From positions 62,001 to 126,000 of the forward strand of contig NZ_JADWOX010000009.1 in assembly GCF_016135805.1 (NCBI RefSeq): 64,000 nt of DNA, given 5' to 3'. This DNA is from Caulobacter hibisci (GTDB lineage: Bacteria; Pseudomonadota; Alphaproteobacteria; Caulobacterales; Caulobacteraceae). This document shows positions 28,967 through 37,446 of the stretch, piece by piece. The first letter of the stretch is position 1. Each line of letters opens with the position of its first letter. The notes under the pieces were generated by a model. The model saw nothing but the letters and a program-made list of their open reading frames with translations. It ran no database searches and was not told the DNA's origin. The translations under genes and the position numbers were made by a program.

Positions 28967-30142
28967 TCAGACGGCCTCGACGCAGAGCGCCACGCCCATG
29001 CCGCCGCCGACGCACAGGGTCGCCAGGCCCTTCTTGCCGCCCGAACGCTTCAGTTCGTGGACCAGGGTGGTGAGGATCCGCGCGCCCGAGGCGCCGATCG
29101 GGTGGCCGATGGCGATGGCCCCGCCGTTGACATTGACCTTGGCCGGGTCGAGGCCCAGCTCGCGCACCACCGAGATCGACTGGGCGGCGAAGGCCTCGTT
29201 GCTTTCGATCAGGTCGAGGTCGCCGACGGTCCAGCCGGCCTTTTCCAGGGCCTTCTTGGTGGCCGGGATCGGGCCCGTGCCCATGATCTCCGGATCGACG
29301 CCGGCATTGGCCCACGAGACGATCTTGGCCAAGGGCTTCAGGCCGCGCTTCTCGGCCTCCTCGGCGCTCATCAGCACCAGGGCGGCGGCGCCGTCATTGA
29401 GGCCCGAGGCGTTGGCGGCGGTCACCGAGCCGTCCTTGGCGAAGGCGGGCTTCAGGCCCGAGATGCTGTCCAGGGTCACGCCGTGGCGGATGTATTCGTC
29501 CTGATCGACGACGGTGTCGCCCTTGCGGCCCTTGATGGTCACCCCGACGATCTCGTCGGCGAACTTGCCGGCCTTCTGGGCGGCCTCGGCCTTGTTCTGG
29601 CTGCCGACGGCGAACTTGTCCTGGTCCTCGCGGGTGATCTGCCAGCGGTTGGCGATGTTCTCGGCGGTCTGGCCCATGTGGTAGCCGTGGAAGGCGTCCC
29701 ACAGGCCGTCCTTGATCATGGTGTCGACGAAGCCCAGGTCGCCCATCTTCTGGCCGGTGCGCAGGGCCTGGGCGTGCGGGGCCTGGCTCATGCTCTCCTG
29801 GCCGCCGACGACGACGATCTTGGCGTCGCCCGACAGGATCTGCTGGGCGCCCAGGGCGACCGCGCGCAGGCCCGAGCCGCACAGCTGGTTCAGGCTCCAG
29901 GCCGGGCTCTCGACCGGGATGCCGGCCTTGACCGAGGCCTGGCGGGCCGGGCCCTGGCCGGCGCCGGCCTGCAGCACCTGGCCCAGGATCACTTCATCGA
30001 CGTCGGCCGGGGTGATGCCGGCGCGTTCGACCGCGGCGGCGATGGCCGTCTTGCCCAGCTCGGAGGCCGGCAGGCTGGACAGCGCGCCGAGGAAGGAACC
30101 CACCGGCGTACGAGCGGCGGAGACGATGACGATGTCGGTCAT
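28967..30142 (-). CDS. phaA: Acetyl-CoA acetyltransferase (beta-ketothiolase)
   Basis: 391 residues; condenses two acetyl-CoA to acetoacetyl-Co[21 protein letters not shown] at the N-terminus, [19 protein letters not shown] with the acylated Cys, [31 protein letters not shown] with the catalytic His, and [17 protein letters not shown] with the second Cys. The order phaA-phaB with phaR divergent is a standard PHB control unit. ATG 30142 is chosen over an upstream in-frame start at 30199. Confidence 0.96.
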   Translation of the reverse strand: MTDIVIVSAARTPVGSFLGALSSLPASELGKTAIAAAVERAGITPADVDEVILGQVLQAGAGQGPARQASVKAGIPVESPAWSLNQLCGSGLRAVALGAQQILSGDAKIVVVGGQESMSQAPHAQALRTGQKMGDLGFVDTMIKDGLWDAFHGYHMGQTAENIANRWQITREDQDKFAVGSQNKAEAAQKAGKFADEIVGVTIKGRKGDTVVDQDEYIRHGVTLDSISGLKPAFAKDGSVTAANASGLNDGAAALVLMSAEEAEKRGLKPLAKIVSWANAGVDPEIMGTGPIPATKKALEKAGWTVGDLDLIESNEAFAAQSISVVRELGLDPAKVNVNGGAIAIGHPIGASGARILTTLVHELKRSGGKKGLATLCVGGGMGVALCVEAV

Positions 30143-30202
30143 TGGCTGTTGTTTTCCCGTGACTGGTCCGTGACGCCTTCGCAGTTGCGGCGCCCACACT
30201 TT

Positions 30203-30214
30203 TGCAGTGCAACA
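30203..30214. promoter_or_regulatory. Candidate PhaR binding site
   Basis: TGCAGTGCAACA in the 220-bp gap between divergent phaA and phaR, within the palindrome TTGCAGTGCAA. It agrees with the PhaR motif TGCRNYGCASMA reported for rhizobia, as I remember it, at all but one position. It would let PhaR control phaAB and perhaps itself. Confidence 0.4.
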
Positions 30215-30362
30215 GCACCATGCCGAAACGAACGCCGTTCGTCACGAATACATTTTCTCGTCATGTTGTGACCTGAGCGCTCGCGCGGGGCTGGCGCCCT
30301 GCCTTTGCATTCGCGATAGTGCGATGCGAAAAGCGGGCGACACCGCTGTCCCAGGGAACGAA

Positions 30363-31058
30363 ATGTCCGAGAACCCCGAAAAAGGCGAAACCGCCGCCGG
30401 TGCTGAAAAAGCTTCCACGGAAAAGGGCTCGGGCCAGCGCGTCGTCATCAAGAAATACGCCAATCGCCGGCTCTACAACACCGCGTCCAGCTCCTACGTC
30501 ACCCTCGAACACCTGTCGGACATGGTGAAGGAAGGGATCGATTTCGTCGTCTACGACGCCAAGTCCAACGACGACATCACCCGCTCGGTCCTGACCCAGA
30601 TCATCTTCGAGGAAGAAAACCGCGGCGGCGGCCAGAACCTGCTGCCAATTCAGTTTCTCCGCCAGCTGATCGGTTTCTACGGCAACTCGATGCAGGCCTT
30701 CCTGCCCAGCTACCTGGAGATGTCGCTGGAAAGCTTCTCCAAGCAGCAGGAGCGCATGCGCCAGCAGTTCACCGGCCAGGGCCTCGCCGCCCCGGGCCTG
30801 GGCAAGGCCGCGGCCCCTGGCATCGCTATCTACGAAGAGCAGATCCGCCAGAACATGGCCCTGTTCGACCGGGCCATGAAGATGTTCTCGCCCTTCGCCT
30901 ACAGCCGGCCCGAAGACGGCGCCGCGGCCGAGACGCCCGCCGCCGCCCCGACGCCGCAGGCCGCGCCCAACGCCCCCAGCGAGGACAGCCTGGCCGACCT
31001 CAAGCGCCAGCTCGAGGCCATGCAGGAACAGATCGCCAAGCTGGCGACCAAGTCCTAG
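30363..31058 (+). CDS. phaR: PhaR polyhydroxyalkanoate regulator
   Basis: 231 residues. The conserved N-terminal DNA-binding domain reads VVIKKYANRRLYNTASSSYVTLEHLSDMVKEG, then DDITRSVLTQIIFEEENRGGGQNLLP, QFLRQLIGFYGNSMQAFLPSYLEMSLE. The C-terminal half has an Ala/Pro linker and a short coiled coil (LADLKRQLEAMQEQIAKLA). PhaR senses PHB, leaves the DNA to bind granules, and represses phasin and other pha genes. ATG 30363; an upstream in-frame start would add an unconserved lead. Confidence 0.95.
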   Translation: MSENPEKGETAAGAEKASTEKGSGQRVVIKKYANRRLYNTASSSYVTLEHLSDMVKEGIDFVVYDAKSNDDITRSVLTQIIFEEENRGGGQNLLPIQFLRQLIGFYGNSMQAFLPSYLEMSLESFSKQQERMRQQFTGQGLAAPGLGKAAAPGIAIYEEQIRQNMALFDRAMKMFSPFAYSRPEDGAAAETPAAAPTPQAAPNAPSEDSLADLKRQLEAMQEQIAKLATKS

Positions 31059-31136
31059 GTCCCGCCCAACCCTTAAACTCCGCTAAGCATAACGGCGCAT
31101 TCGTTCTTAACGGACGCGCCGCTAGGGTCCGTAGTC

Positions 31137-31469
31137 ATGAACGGTCCGATCGACCCCATCCGACGCGCGGCCAACGCGCGCCGGGCGCTGCCTGCGCCCA
31201 GGGACTCCGACCGCCGCGAGGCGGACGGGGAAGAAGACGTCGTGCACGTTCATGAGGAAGAGGAAGCGCCGGCCCCGCCGCCGCCGCCGCGGCGCGGGGC
31301 CTTCGCGGCCTTCGCCGCCCACCTGATGGGCCAGCCCGGTCAGAAGCGTGGTCTGCGCGGTGGGCAAGAAGTGCTCGACAACGCCCGTTCGACCTATCTC
31401 GGCACGGAATATTCCGGCCCGGCCGACCGCCGTCCCAAGGCGGGGCTGATCAAGAAGACCGAGATCTAG
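31137..31469 (+). CDS. Hypothetical protein with acidic/Pro-rich middle, 110 aa
   Basis: Not recognised. The first 30 residues are Arg/Ala rich, residues 32-52 are acidic then all-proline (EEEEAPAPPPPPRR), and the C-terminus (FAAHLMGQPGQKRGLRGG, then VLDNARSTYLGTEYSGPADRRP) looks conserved and globular. Likely cytosolic. It starts 78 bp after phaR on the same strand and converges with the next gene, overlapping it by 4 bp. Confidence 0.7.
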   Translation: MNGPIDPIRRAANARRALPAPRDSDRREADGEEDVVHVHEEEEAPAPPPPPRRGAFAAFAAHLMGQPGQKRGLRGGQEVLDNARSTYLGTEYSGPADRRPKAGLIKKTEI

Positions 31470-31777
31470 CGCCTCAGGGCGGCGACCTCCGCCTCCAGCG
31501 CCGTCACCCGCGCCTCCAGCTGGGCCATGCGCCGCGCGACCGGATCCACCGGCGCGGCGTGCGCCCCGATCCCTGCCCTTTGCGCCGCCTCTTCGCGTGA
31601 AACCCCAAGCATTTCGGCGAAAACCGCCACTTCGGCGGGGCTGAGCTCGCGCTGATCCTTGAACGCCAGGTCGAGGGCGTCGGCGCTCATGCCCGCCGCC
31701 ACGGCCAGGGCCGCCCGATCGAGCCCGCGCTCGGCCAGCCTCGCGTCATACCACCCAGGGTCGAAAAACAGCGTCAT
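31466..31777 (-). CDS. Small HTH-like protein with C-terminal coiled coil, 103 aa
   Basis: MTLFFDPGWYDARLAERGLD is followed by an XRE-like helix set: RAALAVAAGMSADALDLAFK, ELSPAEVAVFAEMLGVSREEAAQRAGI. The C-terminus ARRMAQLEARVTALEAEVAALRR is a short leucine-type coiled coil. Such a layout suggests a small dimeric DNA-binding or adaptor protein; no target is known. It converges with the 110-residue gene, the ends overlapping by 4 bp. Confidence 0.75.
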   Translation of the reverse strand: MTLFFDPGWYDARLAERGLDRAALAVAAGMSADALDLAFKDQRELSPAEVAVFAEMLGVSREEAAQRAGIGAHAAPVDPVARRMAQLEARVTALEAEVAALRR

Positions 31778-32018
31778 CTCGAATTGTTAGCGCGCCCAGT
31801 CGAGTTGGCGCCAGTCTTGCTAGGTCGAACGCCGAGTCTTTTCGCAGAGCGCGCCGACCTATGCTGACCCTCCTGATCCGAGCCTTCGACGTGGCCGTTG
31901 TGACCCTGATCTTCAGCGCCCTGACCTGACAACGTTTTCCTGACAACGCTTCCCTGCGACAAAAGCGCCGAGCGACATCCATTCGCTTGATTGGCGGGGC
32001 GAGCGGGTACAATTTGAA

Positions 32019-32093
32019 GACGTCGCGTTCACCCCCCACAGCGCGACACGCGTACCGCCGGCCCGAGGTTGCCCCTAGTCCTCGGGCCGGTTC
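32019..32093 (+). ncRNA. Candidate small RNA with two C-rich loops
   Basis: In the 392-bp gap 31778-32169. TTGATTG (31987-31993), 12 bp, GGTACAAT (32006-32013) makes a fair housekeeping promoter. The predicted RNA has hairpin 1 GTCGCG/CGCGAC (32022-32027 with 32042-32047) with loop TTCACCCCCCACAG, and hairpin 2 with an 11-bp perfect stem (CCGGCCCGAGG/CCTCGGGCCGG, 32058-32090) with loop TTGCCCCTA. A short TTCT follows, so termination is weak. C-rich loops are typical of alphaproteobacterial sRNAs that pair with ribosome sites. A direct repeat CCTGACAACG lies upstream at 31925 and 31939. Confidence 0.4.
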
Positions 32094-32169
32094 TACGTCC
32101 ATATCCCAGCCCATCGCGAGTTGAGTGCTACCGTTTCACGAGAACGGTCGGCGACGAGATGTGGCCGCC

Positions 32170-33438
32170 TTACACCGCCTCCAGCAGCATCATCGTCCCC
32201 TGGCCGCCGTCGGCGCAGATGCTGACGATCGCCTTCTCGCCCTTGCCGCGCGCGGCCAGCTCCTTGGTCGCCTGGCTGAGGATCCGCGCGCCGGTGGCGC
32301 CGAACGGGTGGCCGATCGCCAGGCTGCCGCCGGTGGGGTTCATCCGCTCGCGCGGGAAGGCCCCGAGGTCGGCGGTCACCCCGGCCTTCTCGGCCAGGAA
32401 CTTTTTGCTCTCCCAGGCGGCGATGTGCGACAGCACCTGAGCCGCGAAGGCCTCGTGGATCTCCCACAGGCCGATGTCGGACAGGGTCAGGCCGTTGCGC
32501 GCCAGCATCCGCGGCACGCCATAGGCCGGGGCCATCAGCAGGCCCTCGTGGCGCAGGTCGATGGCCGTGACCTCGTAGTCGAGAATCTTCACCCGCGGCG
32601 TCCGCTCGGACAGCCGCGCCAGCCCCGCCTCCGAGGCCACCCAGAGGCTCGACGCGCCGTCGGTCAGGGGCGAGGAATTGCCGGCCGTCAGCGTGCCCTG
32701 GCCGCTGGTCTTGTCGAAGGCCGGCTTCAGCCTGGCCAGCTTCTCCAGCGTGCTGTCCTTGCGCGGGATGGTGTCGCGTCGCGCCTCGCCGACCGGGATG
32801 ACCAGGTCGTCGAAGAAGCCGTTCTCCCAGGCGCGCACGGCGTTCTGGTGGCTGGAAAAGGCGAGGGCGTCCTGGTCGACGCGAGACAGGCCCCAGTCCT
32901 TGGCGGTGATCTCGGTGTGCTCGCCCATCGACAGGCCCGTCGTGCGGTTGGCCACCTTGGGCACATAGAGCCGCGCATCGGCCGCCTTGAACGCCGACAG
33001 CACGGCCAGCCGCCCCTTCAGGTCGCGGGCCTGCTGGAAGCGGCGAATCCAATCCGACAGCCGCACCGACAGCCCGATCTGCACCCGGCTCATCGCCTCC
33101 ACGCCGCCGACCAGGGCCAGGTCCCGACCACGTCCGTCGATCATGCCGGCGGCGTCCAGCACCCCGGCCATGCTGGTCGAGCAGGCCATGACGGTCGAGA
33201 AGGCCGGAATGGTCGGGTCGGCCCCGGCGTCGAGCAGCACCTCGCGGGCGATGTTGCTCCAGGTCAGGTTGGGGATCACCGTGCCCCAGACGGCGAAGTC
33301 GGGCCGCGCGCCCGTCTCCAGCATCGCCTTCACCACGGGCACGGACAGGTCGATGGCGTCGTGGGCGGCCAGGGCCCCGTCGACCTTGGCGAAGGGCGTG
33401 CGCAGGCCGGCGGCGAGCCAGAGGTTGGAGGCGGTCAT
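32170..33438 (-). CDS. Acetyl-CoA acyltransferase (thiolase, FadI-like)
   Basis: 422 residues. AGLRTPFAKVDGALAAHDAIDL at the start, the acylated Cys in STVMACSTSMAGVLDAAGM, GGVEAMSRVQIGLS, NPTGGSLAIGHPFGATGARIL with the catalytic His, and IVSICADGGQGTMMLLE with the second Cys. Length and the MACSTSM motif place it with the longer FadI/AtoB-like thiolases rather than PhaA. Likely a fatty acid beta-oxidation or related degradative thiolase. No fadJ partner is next to it. Confidence 0.9.
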   Translation of the reverse strand: MTASNLWLAAGLRTPFAKVDGALAAHDAIDLSVPVVKAMLETGARPDFAVWGTVIPNLTWSNIAREVLLDAGADPTIPAFSTVMACSTSMAGVLDAAGMIDGRGRDLALVGGVEAMSRVQIGLSVRLSDWIRRFQQARDLKGRLAVLSAFKAADARLYVPKVANRTTGLSMGEHTEITAKDWGLSRVDQDALAFSSHQNAVRAWENGFFDDLVIPVGEARRDTIPRKDSTLEKLARLKPAFDKTSGQGTLTAGNSSPLTDGASSLWVASEAGLARLSERTPRVKILDYEVTAIDLRHEGLLMAPAYGVPRMLARNGLTLSDIGLWEIHEAFAAQVLSHIAAWESKKFLAEKAGVTADLGAFPRERMNPTGGSLAIGHPFGATGARILSQATKELAARGKGEKAIVSICADGGQGTMMLLEAV

Positions 33439-33515
33439 GAACGGCGTCCGTAAGAGGGTCTGTTACCGATAGATAGGCGCGCGCGGACCGCTTCGCTTGT
33501 CGAAATCCGCCGCCC

Positions 33516-34172
33516 TCAGGAGTAGCGCTCCTCGGCCCACGGATCGCCGCGGTTATGGTAGCCGCGCTCCTCCCAGAAGCCCGGCCGGTCGGCGGCGACG
33601 AACTCGATCCGCTTCAGCCACTTGGCGCTTTTCCAGAAATAGAGATGCGGCGCGACCAGCCGCACCGGCCCGCCATGCTCGGCCGCGATCGGCGCGCCCT
33701 CCCAGCCATGAGCCAGCAGCACGCCCTCGTGGGCGAAGTCTTCCAGGGTCAGGTTGGTGGTGTAGCCGTCGTAGGAGTGCAGCACCACGAACCGCGCCTC
33801 GTCCCTGGGCGCGACGGCCAGGATCAGGTCGCGGGTCAGCACGCCGTCCCAGTGGTTGTCGTAGCGCGACCAGGTGGTGACGCAGTGGATGTCCGACACC
33901 GGCTGGCTCTGGGGCTGGGCCAGCAGGGCCGGGAAATCCCAGGTCGCCGGACGCGACACCAGGCCGTCGATCCGCAGCCGCCAGTCCTGGCGCGGGACGT
34001 CGGGCTTGAGGCCCAGGTCCAGCACCGGCCAGTCGCGGGTCAGGTGCTGGCCGGGCGGCAAGCGCTCGGCCTCGGGCCGCGCGGTGTGGCCGGTCAGGAA
34101 CTTGCCGCTCCTGGCCCAGGCTTCCTTGCTGCGGGTGAGCTTGCTGTCTTCCGGCGGTTGGTCGTCGTCCAT
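33516..34172 (-). CDS. Sulfite-oxidase-type molybdopterin oxidoreductase
   Basis: 218 residues of the molybdopterin-binding domain alone. SDIHCVTTWSRYDNHWDGV carries the Cys that ligates molybdenum; FVVLHSYDGYTTNLTLEDF, GPVRLVAPHLYFWKSAKWLKRIEF and GFWEERGYHNRGDPW are conserved. No twin-arginine signal is seen (N-terminus MDDDQPPEDSKLTRSKEAWA), so it seems cytosolic, unlike MsrP. Substrate unknown. It needs plain Mo-molybdopterin, which the moa genes 8-10 kb further on would supply. Confidence 0.88.
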   Translation of the reverse strand: MDDDQPPEDSKLTRSKEAWARSGKFLTGHTARPEAERLPPGQHLTRDWPVLDLGLKPDVPRQDWRLRIDGLVSRPATWDFPALLAQPQSQPVSDIHCVTTWSRYDNHWDGVLTRDLILAVAPRDEARFVVLHSYDGYTTNLTLEDFAHEGVLLAHGWEGAPIAAEHGGPVRLVAPHLYFWKSAKWLKRIEFVAADRPGFWEERGYHNRGDPWAEERYS

Positions 34173-34232
34173 CGGGGCCTCCTGGCGAAGGAGGCTAACG
34201 CGGAGATCCGGCGCGCGGCTTGAAGAAAAGCC

Positions 34233-34655
34233 TCAGCGGTCGCCGAAATCGACGTCGCGGCGGGCGGCCACGATGGTGACGATGAAGCCGGCCAGCACGT
34301 CCAGCAGCACCATCAGGGTGATCAGGAAGAACACCGAGGTGGCGAAGGCCGGCAGCAGCAGGAGCTGCACCAGGCAGACGATGAACAGCACCATCGACAG
34401 CGAGTGGTTGATGATCGCGATCTTGCGGCTGGTCGTCGATTTCAGCAGCTCGACGAACAGCACCACCAGCGAGGCGCCCAGCAGCAGGTCGCCCCAGCTG
34501 ACGATCCAGTCGACCCGCGAGGCCATGTGGATGCGGAACAGCTGCTCGCTGAACCGATAGCTGGCCGCGTCAGACGAGAACCCGCCGCCGACGGTCAGGG
34601 CCAGCAGATTGTAGATCAGCACCGGCAGGGCCAGCAGCGGAAAGGCGGCGAACAT
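34233..34655 (-). CDS. Hypothetical membrane protein, four TM helices, 140 aa
   Basis: Hydrophobic segments: FAAFPLLALPVLIYNLLALTV, WIVSWGDLLLGASLVVLFVEL, INHSLSMVLFIVCLVQLLLL and FFLITLMVLLDVLAGFIVTI. Polar loops carry ASYRFSEQLFRIHMASRVDW. The length and pattern match the other four-helix protein at 44907-45323 (both have a WxxSxGD/ D-V-L helix and an HS or SHLA segment), so the two may be paralogs. Function unknown. Confidence 0.75.
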   Translation of the reverse strand: MFAAFPLLALPVLIYNLLALTVGGGFSSDAASYRFSEQLFRIHMASRVDWIVSWGDLLLGASLVVLFVELLKSTTSRKIAIINHSLSMVLFIVCLVQLLLLPAFATSVFFLITLMVLLDVLAGFIVTIVAARRDVDFGDR

Positions 34656-34766
34656 TGGTGATCCCCTCGACGACCGCCAGAGTTAACCGGTTTTCGACCG
34701 CCGGTGAAGCTGGCGCCGCTTGGCGGGCGAGCGGGCGCGTGCGCGTCCCACGAAGCCTCTCTGATA

Positions 34767-34904
34767 TCCCGTCATTCCCGCCCTTGTGGCGGGAACCCCT
34801 CTTTCAGCCGCAAGGGCGGACGAGGCGGCGTGCTCAGCACGCCGCTTGCGCTTCCCGTAAAAGCGGAACCAGGGTTTCCCGCCACAAGGGCGGGAATGAC
34901 GGGA
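34767..34904. repeat. MITE-like element, family A, copy 2
   Basis: 138 bp with the same perfect 29-bp ends as 5986-6124 (34767-34795 and 34876-34904). The central hairpin is GCGGCGTGC-TCA-GCACGCCGC. Compared with copy 1 one base pair has changed on both sides (A-T to G-C) and the loop differs. It lies between the membrane-protein gene and the GT2 gene. Confidence 0.9.
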
Positions 34905-34925
34905 GTTTGAGGAGGCGCGCCGCGC

Positions 34926-35666
34926 CTACGCCTCGTCGACGCCCTGCGGGTTCCGCGCCCGCGATTGCAGCCAGACCACGCCGAACAGGTCGCGGATCGA
35001 GGCCTTCAGGCGGCCGAAGTTGGTGTATTTCGACACCCCGGTCTCGCGGTGACGGTGGTTCACCGGCTGGAAGGTGATCTCGTAGCCCTCGCGCAGCATC
35101 AGCGCCGGGATGTAGCGGTGGATGTGATCGAAATAGGGCAGGCGCAGGAAGGCCTCGCGGCGCATGGCCTTCAGGCCGCAGCCGGTGTCGTTGGCGGTGT
35201 CGTGCAGCAGGCGCTTGCGCACGCCGTTACCGAACTTGGAGGCGAAGCGCTTGGCGTTGCTGTCCTGGCGCTTGACCCGCTCGCCGCCGACCAGGGTCAG
35301 GTTGGCGGGCGCGGCCTGCAGGGCCTTGGCCAGGCGCGGCGCGTCGGCCGGGTCGTTCTGGCCGTCGCCGTCCATGGTGATCACGATCGGGGCGCGGGCG
35401 GCCAGGATGCCGCTGCGGATGGACCGGCTCTGGCCCGAGTTCTTGCGGTGGCCCAGCACGCGCAGCTGCGGGATCTCGGCCTTCAGGGCGGTCAGCAGGG
35501 CCTTGGTGTCGTCGCGGCTGGCGTCGTCGACGAAGATCATTTCGTAGGACTCGCCGGCGAAGGCGGCGGCGATCTCGCGCGCCAGGGCCGGCGCCGCGCC
35601 GCCTTCGTCGAACACGGGGACGACGACGGAGAAATCGGGGATCGCGGCGGGATTGGAAGACGTCAT
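34926..35666 (-). CDS. Family 2 glycosyltransferase (polyprenyl-phosphate sugar type)
   Basis: 246 residues from ATG 35666. DFSVVVPVFDEGGAAPALAR, EMIFVDDASRDDT, VLGHRKNSGQSRSIRSGI and VITMDGDGQNDPADAPRLAK are GT2/GT-A motifs of DPM-synthase or ArnC-like enzymes. DTGCGLKAMRREAF and HRHRETGVSKYTNFGRL follow. No C-terminal TM pair, so it acts at the membrane face. It is divergent from the ArnT-like gene with a 55-bp gap, suggesting one makes the lipid-linked sugar the other transfers. The 55-bp gap contains GCTATTTC, close to the -10 pattern, for the plus-strand gene. Confidence 0.9.
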   Translation of the reverse strand: MTSSNPAAIPDFSVVVPVFDEGGAAPALAREIAAAFAGESYEMIFVDDASRDDTKALLTALKAEIPQLRVLGHRKNSGQSRSIRSGILAARAPIVITMDGDGQNDPADAPRLAKALQAAPANLTLVGGERVKRQDSNAKRFASKFGNGVRKRLLHDTANDTGCGLKAMRREAFLRLPYFDHIHRYIPALMLREGYEITFQPVNHRHRETGVSKYTNFGRLKASIRDLFGVVWLQSRARNPQGVDEA

Positions 35667-35721
35667 GGCCGCTTTTACCGCAAAACTCGCGCCAGGAAAG
35701 GATCGTGCTATTTCAGCAGGC

Positions 35722-37446
35722 ATGAGCCCAGTTACGACTCCAAGCCTGAGCCTTGAATCCCGCCTCGACGCCTGGTCCCGCGGCTGGCGCGCGCCGGTGT
35801 TCGCCGCCCTGGTGGCCCTGATCGCCGGCCTGCCCGGCCTTTTCGCCATGCCGCCGCTCGACCGCGACGAGTCCCGCTTCACCCAGGCCACGGCCCAGAT
35901 GCTGGAGACCGGCGACTATGTGAACATCCGGCTGCAGGACCAGCCGCGCAACAAGAAGCCGGTCGGCATCCACTGGCTGCAGGCCGTGGCGGTGTCGGCC
36001 GTCTCGGCGCCCGAGGACCGGGGCATCTGGGCCTATCGTATCCCGTCGCTGCTGGGCGCCATGCTGGCCGCCGCCGCCTGCGCCTGGGGCGCGGCCGCCT
36101 TCTTCGGCCCGCGCGAGAGCCTGCTGTCGGGCGCGATCCTGGGGGCGACCTTCCTGCTGTCGACCGAGGCCTTCATCGCCAAGACCGACGCCTCGCTGTG
36201 CGGCTTCACCACCCTGGCCATGGCCGGCCTGGCGCGGATCTACGCCGCCAGCCTGGCCGGCGAGAAGGCCGGTAAATGGCCCAAGCTGGCCTTCTGGATC
36301 GGCATGGCCATGGCCGCCCTGATCAAGGGTCCGGTCGGCCTGCTGGTCGTGCTGCTGGCCGGCCTGGCCCTCTGGGCCTGGGACCGCAAGGCGCCGTGGG
36401 CCAGGCAGCTGGGCTGGAGCTGGGGCCTGATCCTGTTCGCCGCCATCGTCCTGCCCTGGGCCTGGATGATCACGGTGGCCACCGACGGCGCCTTCTGGGG
36501 CGCGGCCGTGGGCGGGGACCTGGCCCCCAAGCTGGCCGGCGGCCACGAGCGCCACGGCGGCATCTTCGGCTACTACGCCCTGCTCTCGCCGCTGCTGCTG
36601 TTCCCGGTAACCCTGCTGCTGCCGGCCGCCCTCGTCCTGGCCTGGACCGGCCGCAAGGAGCCGGGCGTGCGCTTTGCCCTGTGCTGGCTGATCCCGACCT
36701 GGCTGATGTTCGAGCTGCTGCCGACCAAGCTTGCCCACTACACCCTGCCCGCCTTCGGGGCCCTGGCCATGCTGATGGCCGCCGCCCTGCGCGCGCCCCT
36801 GGGCCTGGTCTCGCGGATCGTCGGGACGGTGCTGCTGGCCATCGCCGGCTTCGCCTTCGCCGCCGTCTGCGTCGTCGCCTGGAAGCAGTACGCCGCGCCC
36901 TCGACCCTGCCGCTGGCCATCCTGTCGGCCCTGCTGTTCGTGGCCTCGGCCCTCGCCGGCGGCTGGCTGATCCTGCGCCGCCAGGCCGCCAAGGCCCTGG
37001 TCACGGCCGGGGTGCTGGGCGTCCTGGCGCACGGGACCATGGCCGGTCTGCTGGCCCCGCGCCTCGACTCCCTGTGGCTGTCGCAGCGACTGGCTCGCGC
37101 CCTGGAGAAGGCCGACCTCGCCCCCCGCGCCGGGGCCTTCGGCCCGGTGGCGGTGACCGGCTATTCCGAGCCCAGCATGGTCTTCCAGGTGGGCACCACC
37201 ACCCAACTGACCGACGCGGACGGCGCCGCCGACGCCGTCGACGAAGGCCGACCCGCCGTGGTCGAGGGCCGCGAGGACGCCAAGTTCCGCGCCGCCCTGG
37301 CCGCCCTCGGTCACGCGCCGCGCCCGGCCGGCGAGATCAAGGGCCTGAACTATTCCGACGGCGACGACGAGGTGCTGCGGATCTATCGCGGCGAACCCCG
37401 CCGCCACGACGCTGTCGAGCGGGCTGAAGAGGAGGCGCAGCCATGA
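35722..37446 (+). CDS. ArnT-like family 39/83 glycosyltransferase
   Basis: 574-residue integral membrane protein with about twelve TM segments. LPGLFAMPPLDRDESRFTQA is the N-terminal periplasmic motif with the D-E pair; QDQPRNKKPVGIHWLQ and FIAKTDASLCGFTTLAMAG follow; ALIKGPVGLLV and LPTKLAHYTLPAFGALA are further signatures. ArnT-type enzymes move a sugar from undecaprenyl phosphate to lipid A or another envelope acceptor; the sugar is unknown. ATG 35722 was chosen over in-frame starts that overlap the divergent gene. The stop overlaps the HMG-CoA lyase start (ATGA). Confidence 0.9.
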   Translation: MSPVTTPSLSLESRLDAWSRGWRAPVFAALVALIAGLPGLFAMPPLDRDESRFTQATAQMLETGDYVNIRLQDQPRNKKPVGIHWLQAVAVSAVSAPEDRGIWAYRIPSLLGAMLAAAACAWGAAAFFGPRESLLSGAILGATFLLSTEAFIAKTDASLCGFTTLAMAGLARIYAASLAGEKAGKWPKLAFWIGMAMAALIKGPVGLLVVLLAGLALWAWDRKAPWARQLGWSWGLILFAAIVLPWAWMITVATDGAFWGAAVGGDLAPKLAGGHERHGGIFGYYALLSPLLLFPVTLLLPAALVLAWTGRKEPGVRFALCWLIPTWLMFELLPTKLAHYTLPAFGALAMLMAAALRAPLGLVSRIVGTVLLAIAGFAFAAVCVVAWKQYAAPSTLPLAILSALLFVASALAGGWLILRRQAAKALVTAGVLGVLAHGTMAGLLAPRLDSLWLSQRLARALEKADLAPRAGAFGPVAVTGYSEPSMVFQVGTTTQLTDADGAADAVDEGRPAVVEGREDAKFRAALAALGHAPRPAGEIKGLNYSDGDDEVLRIYRGEPRRHDAVERAEEEAQP

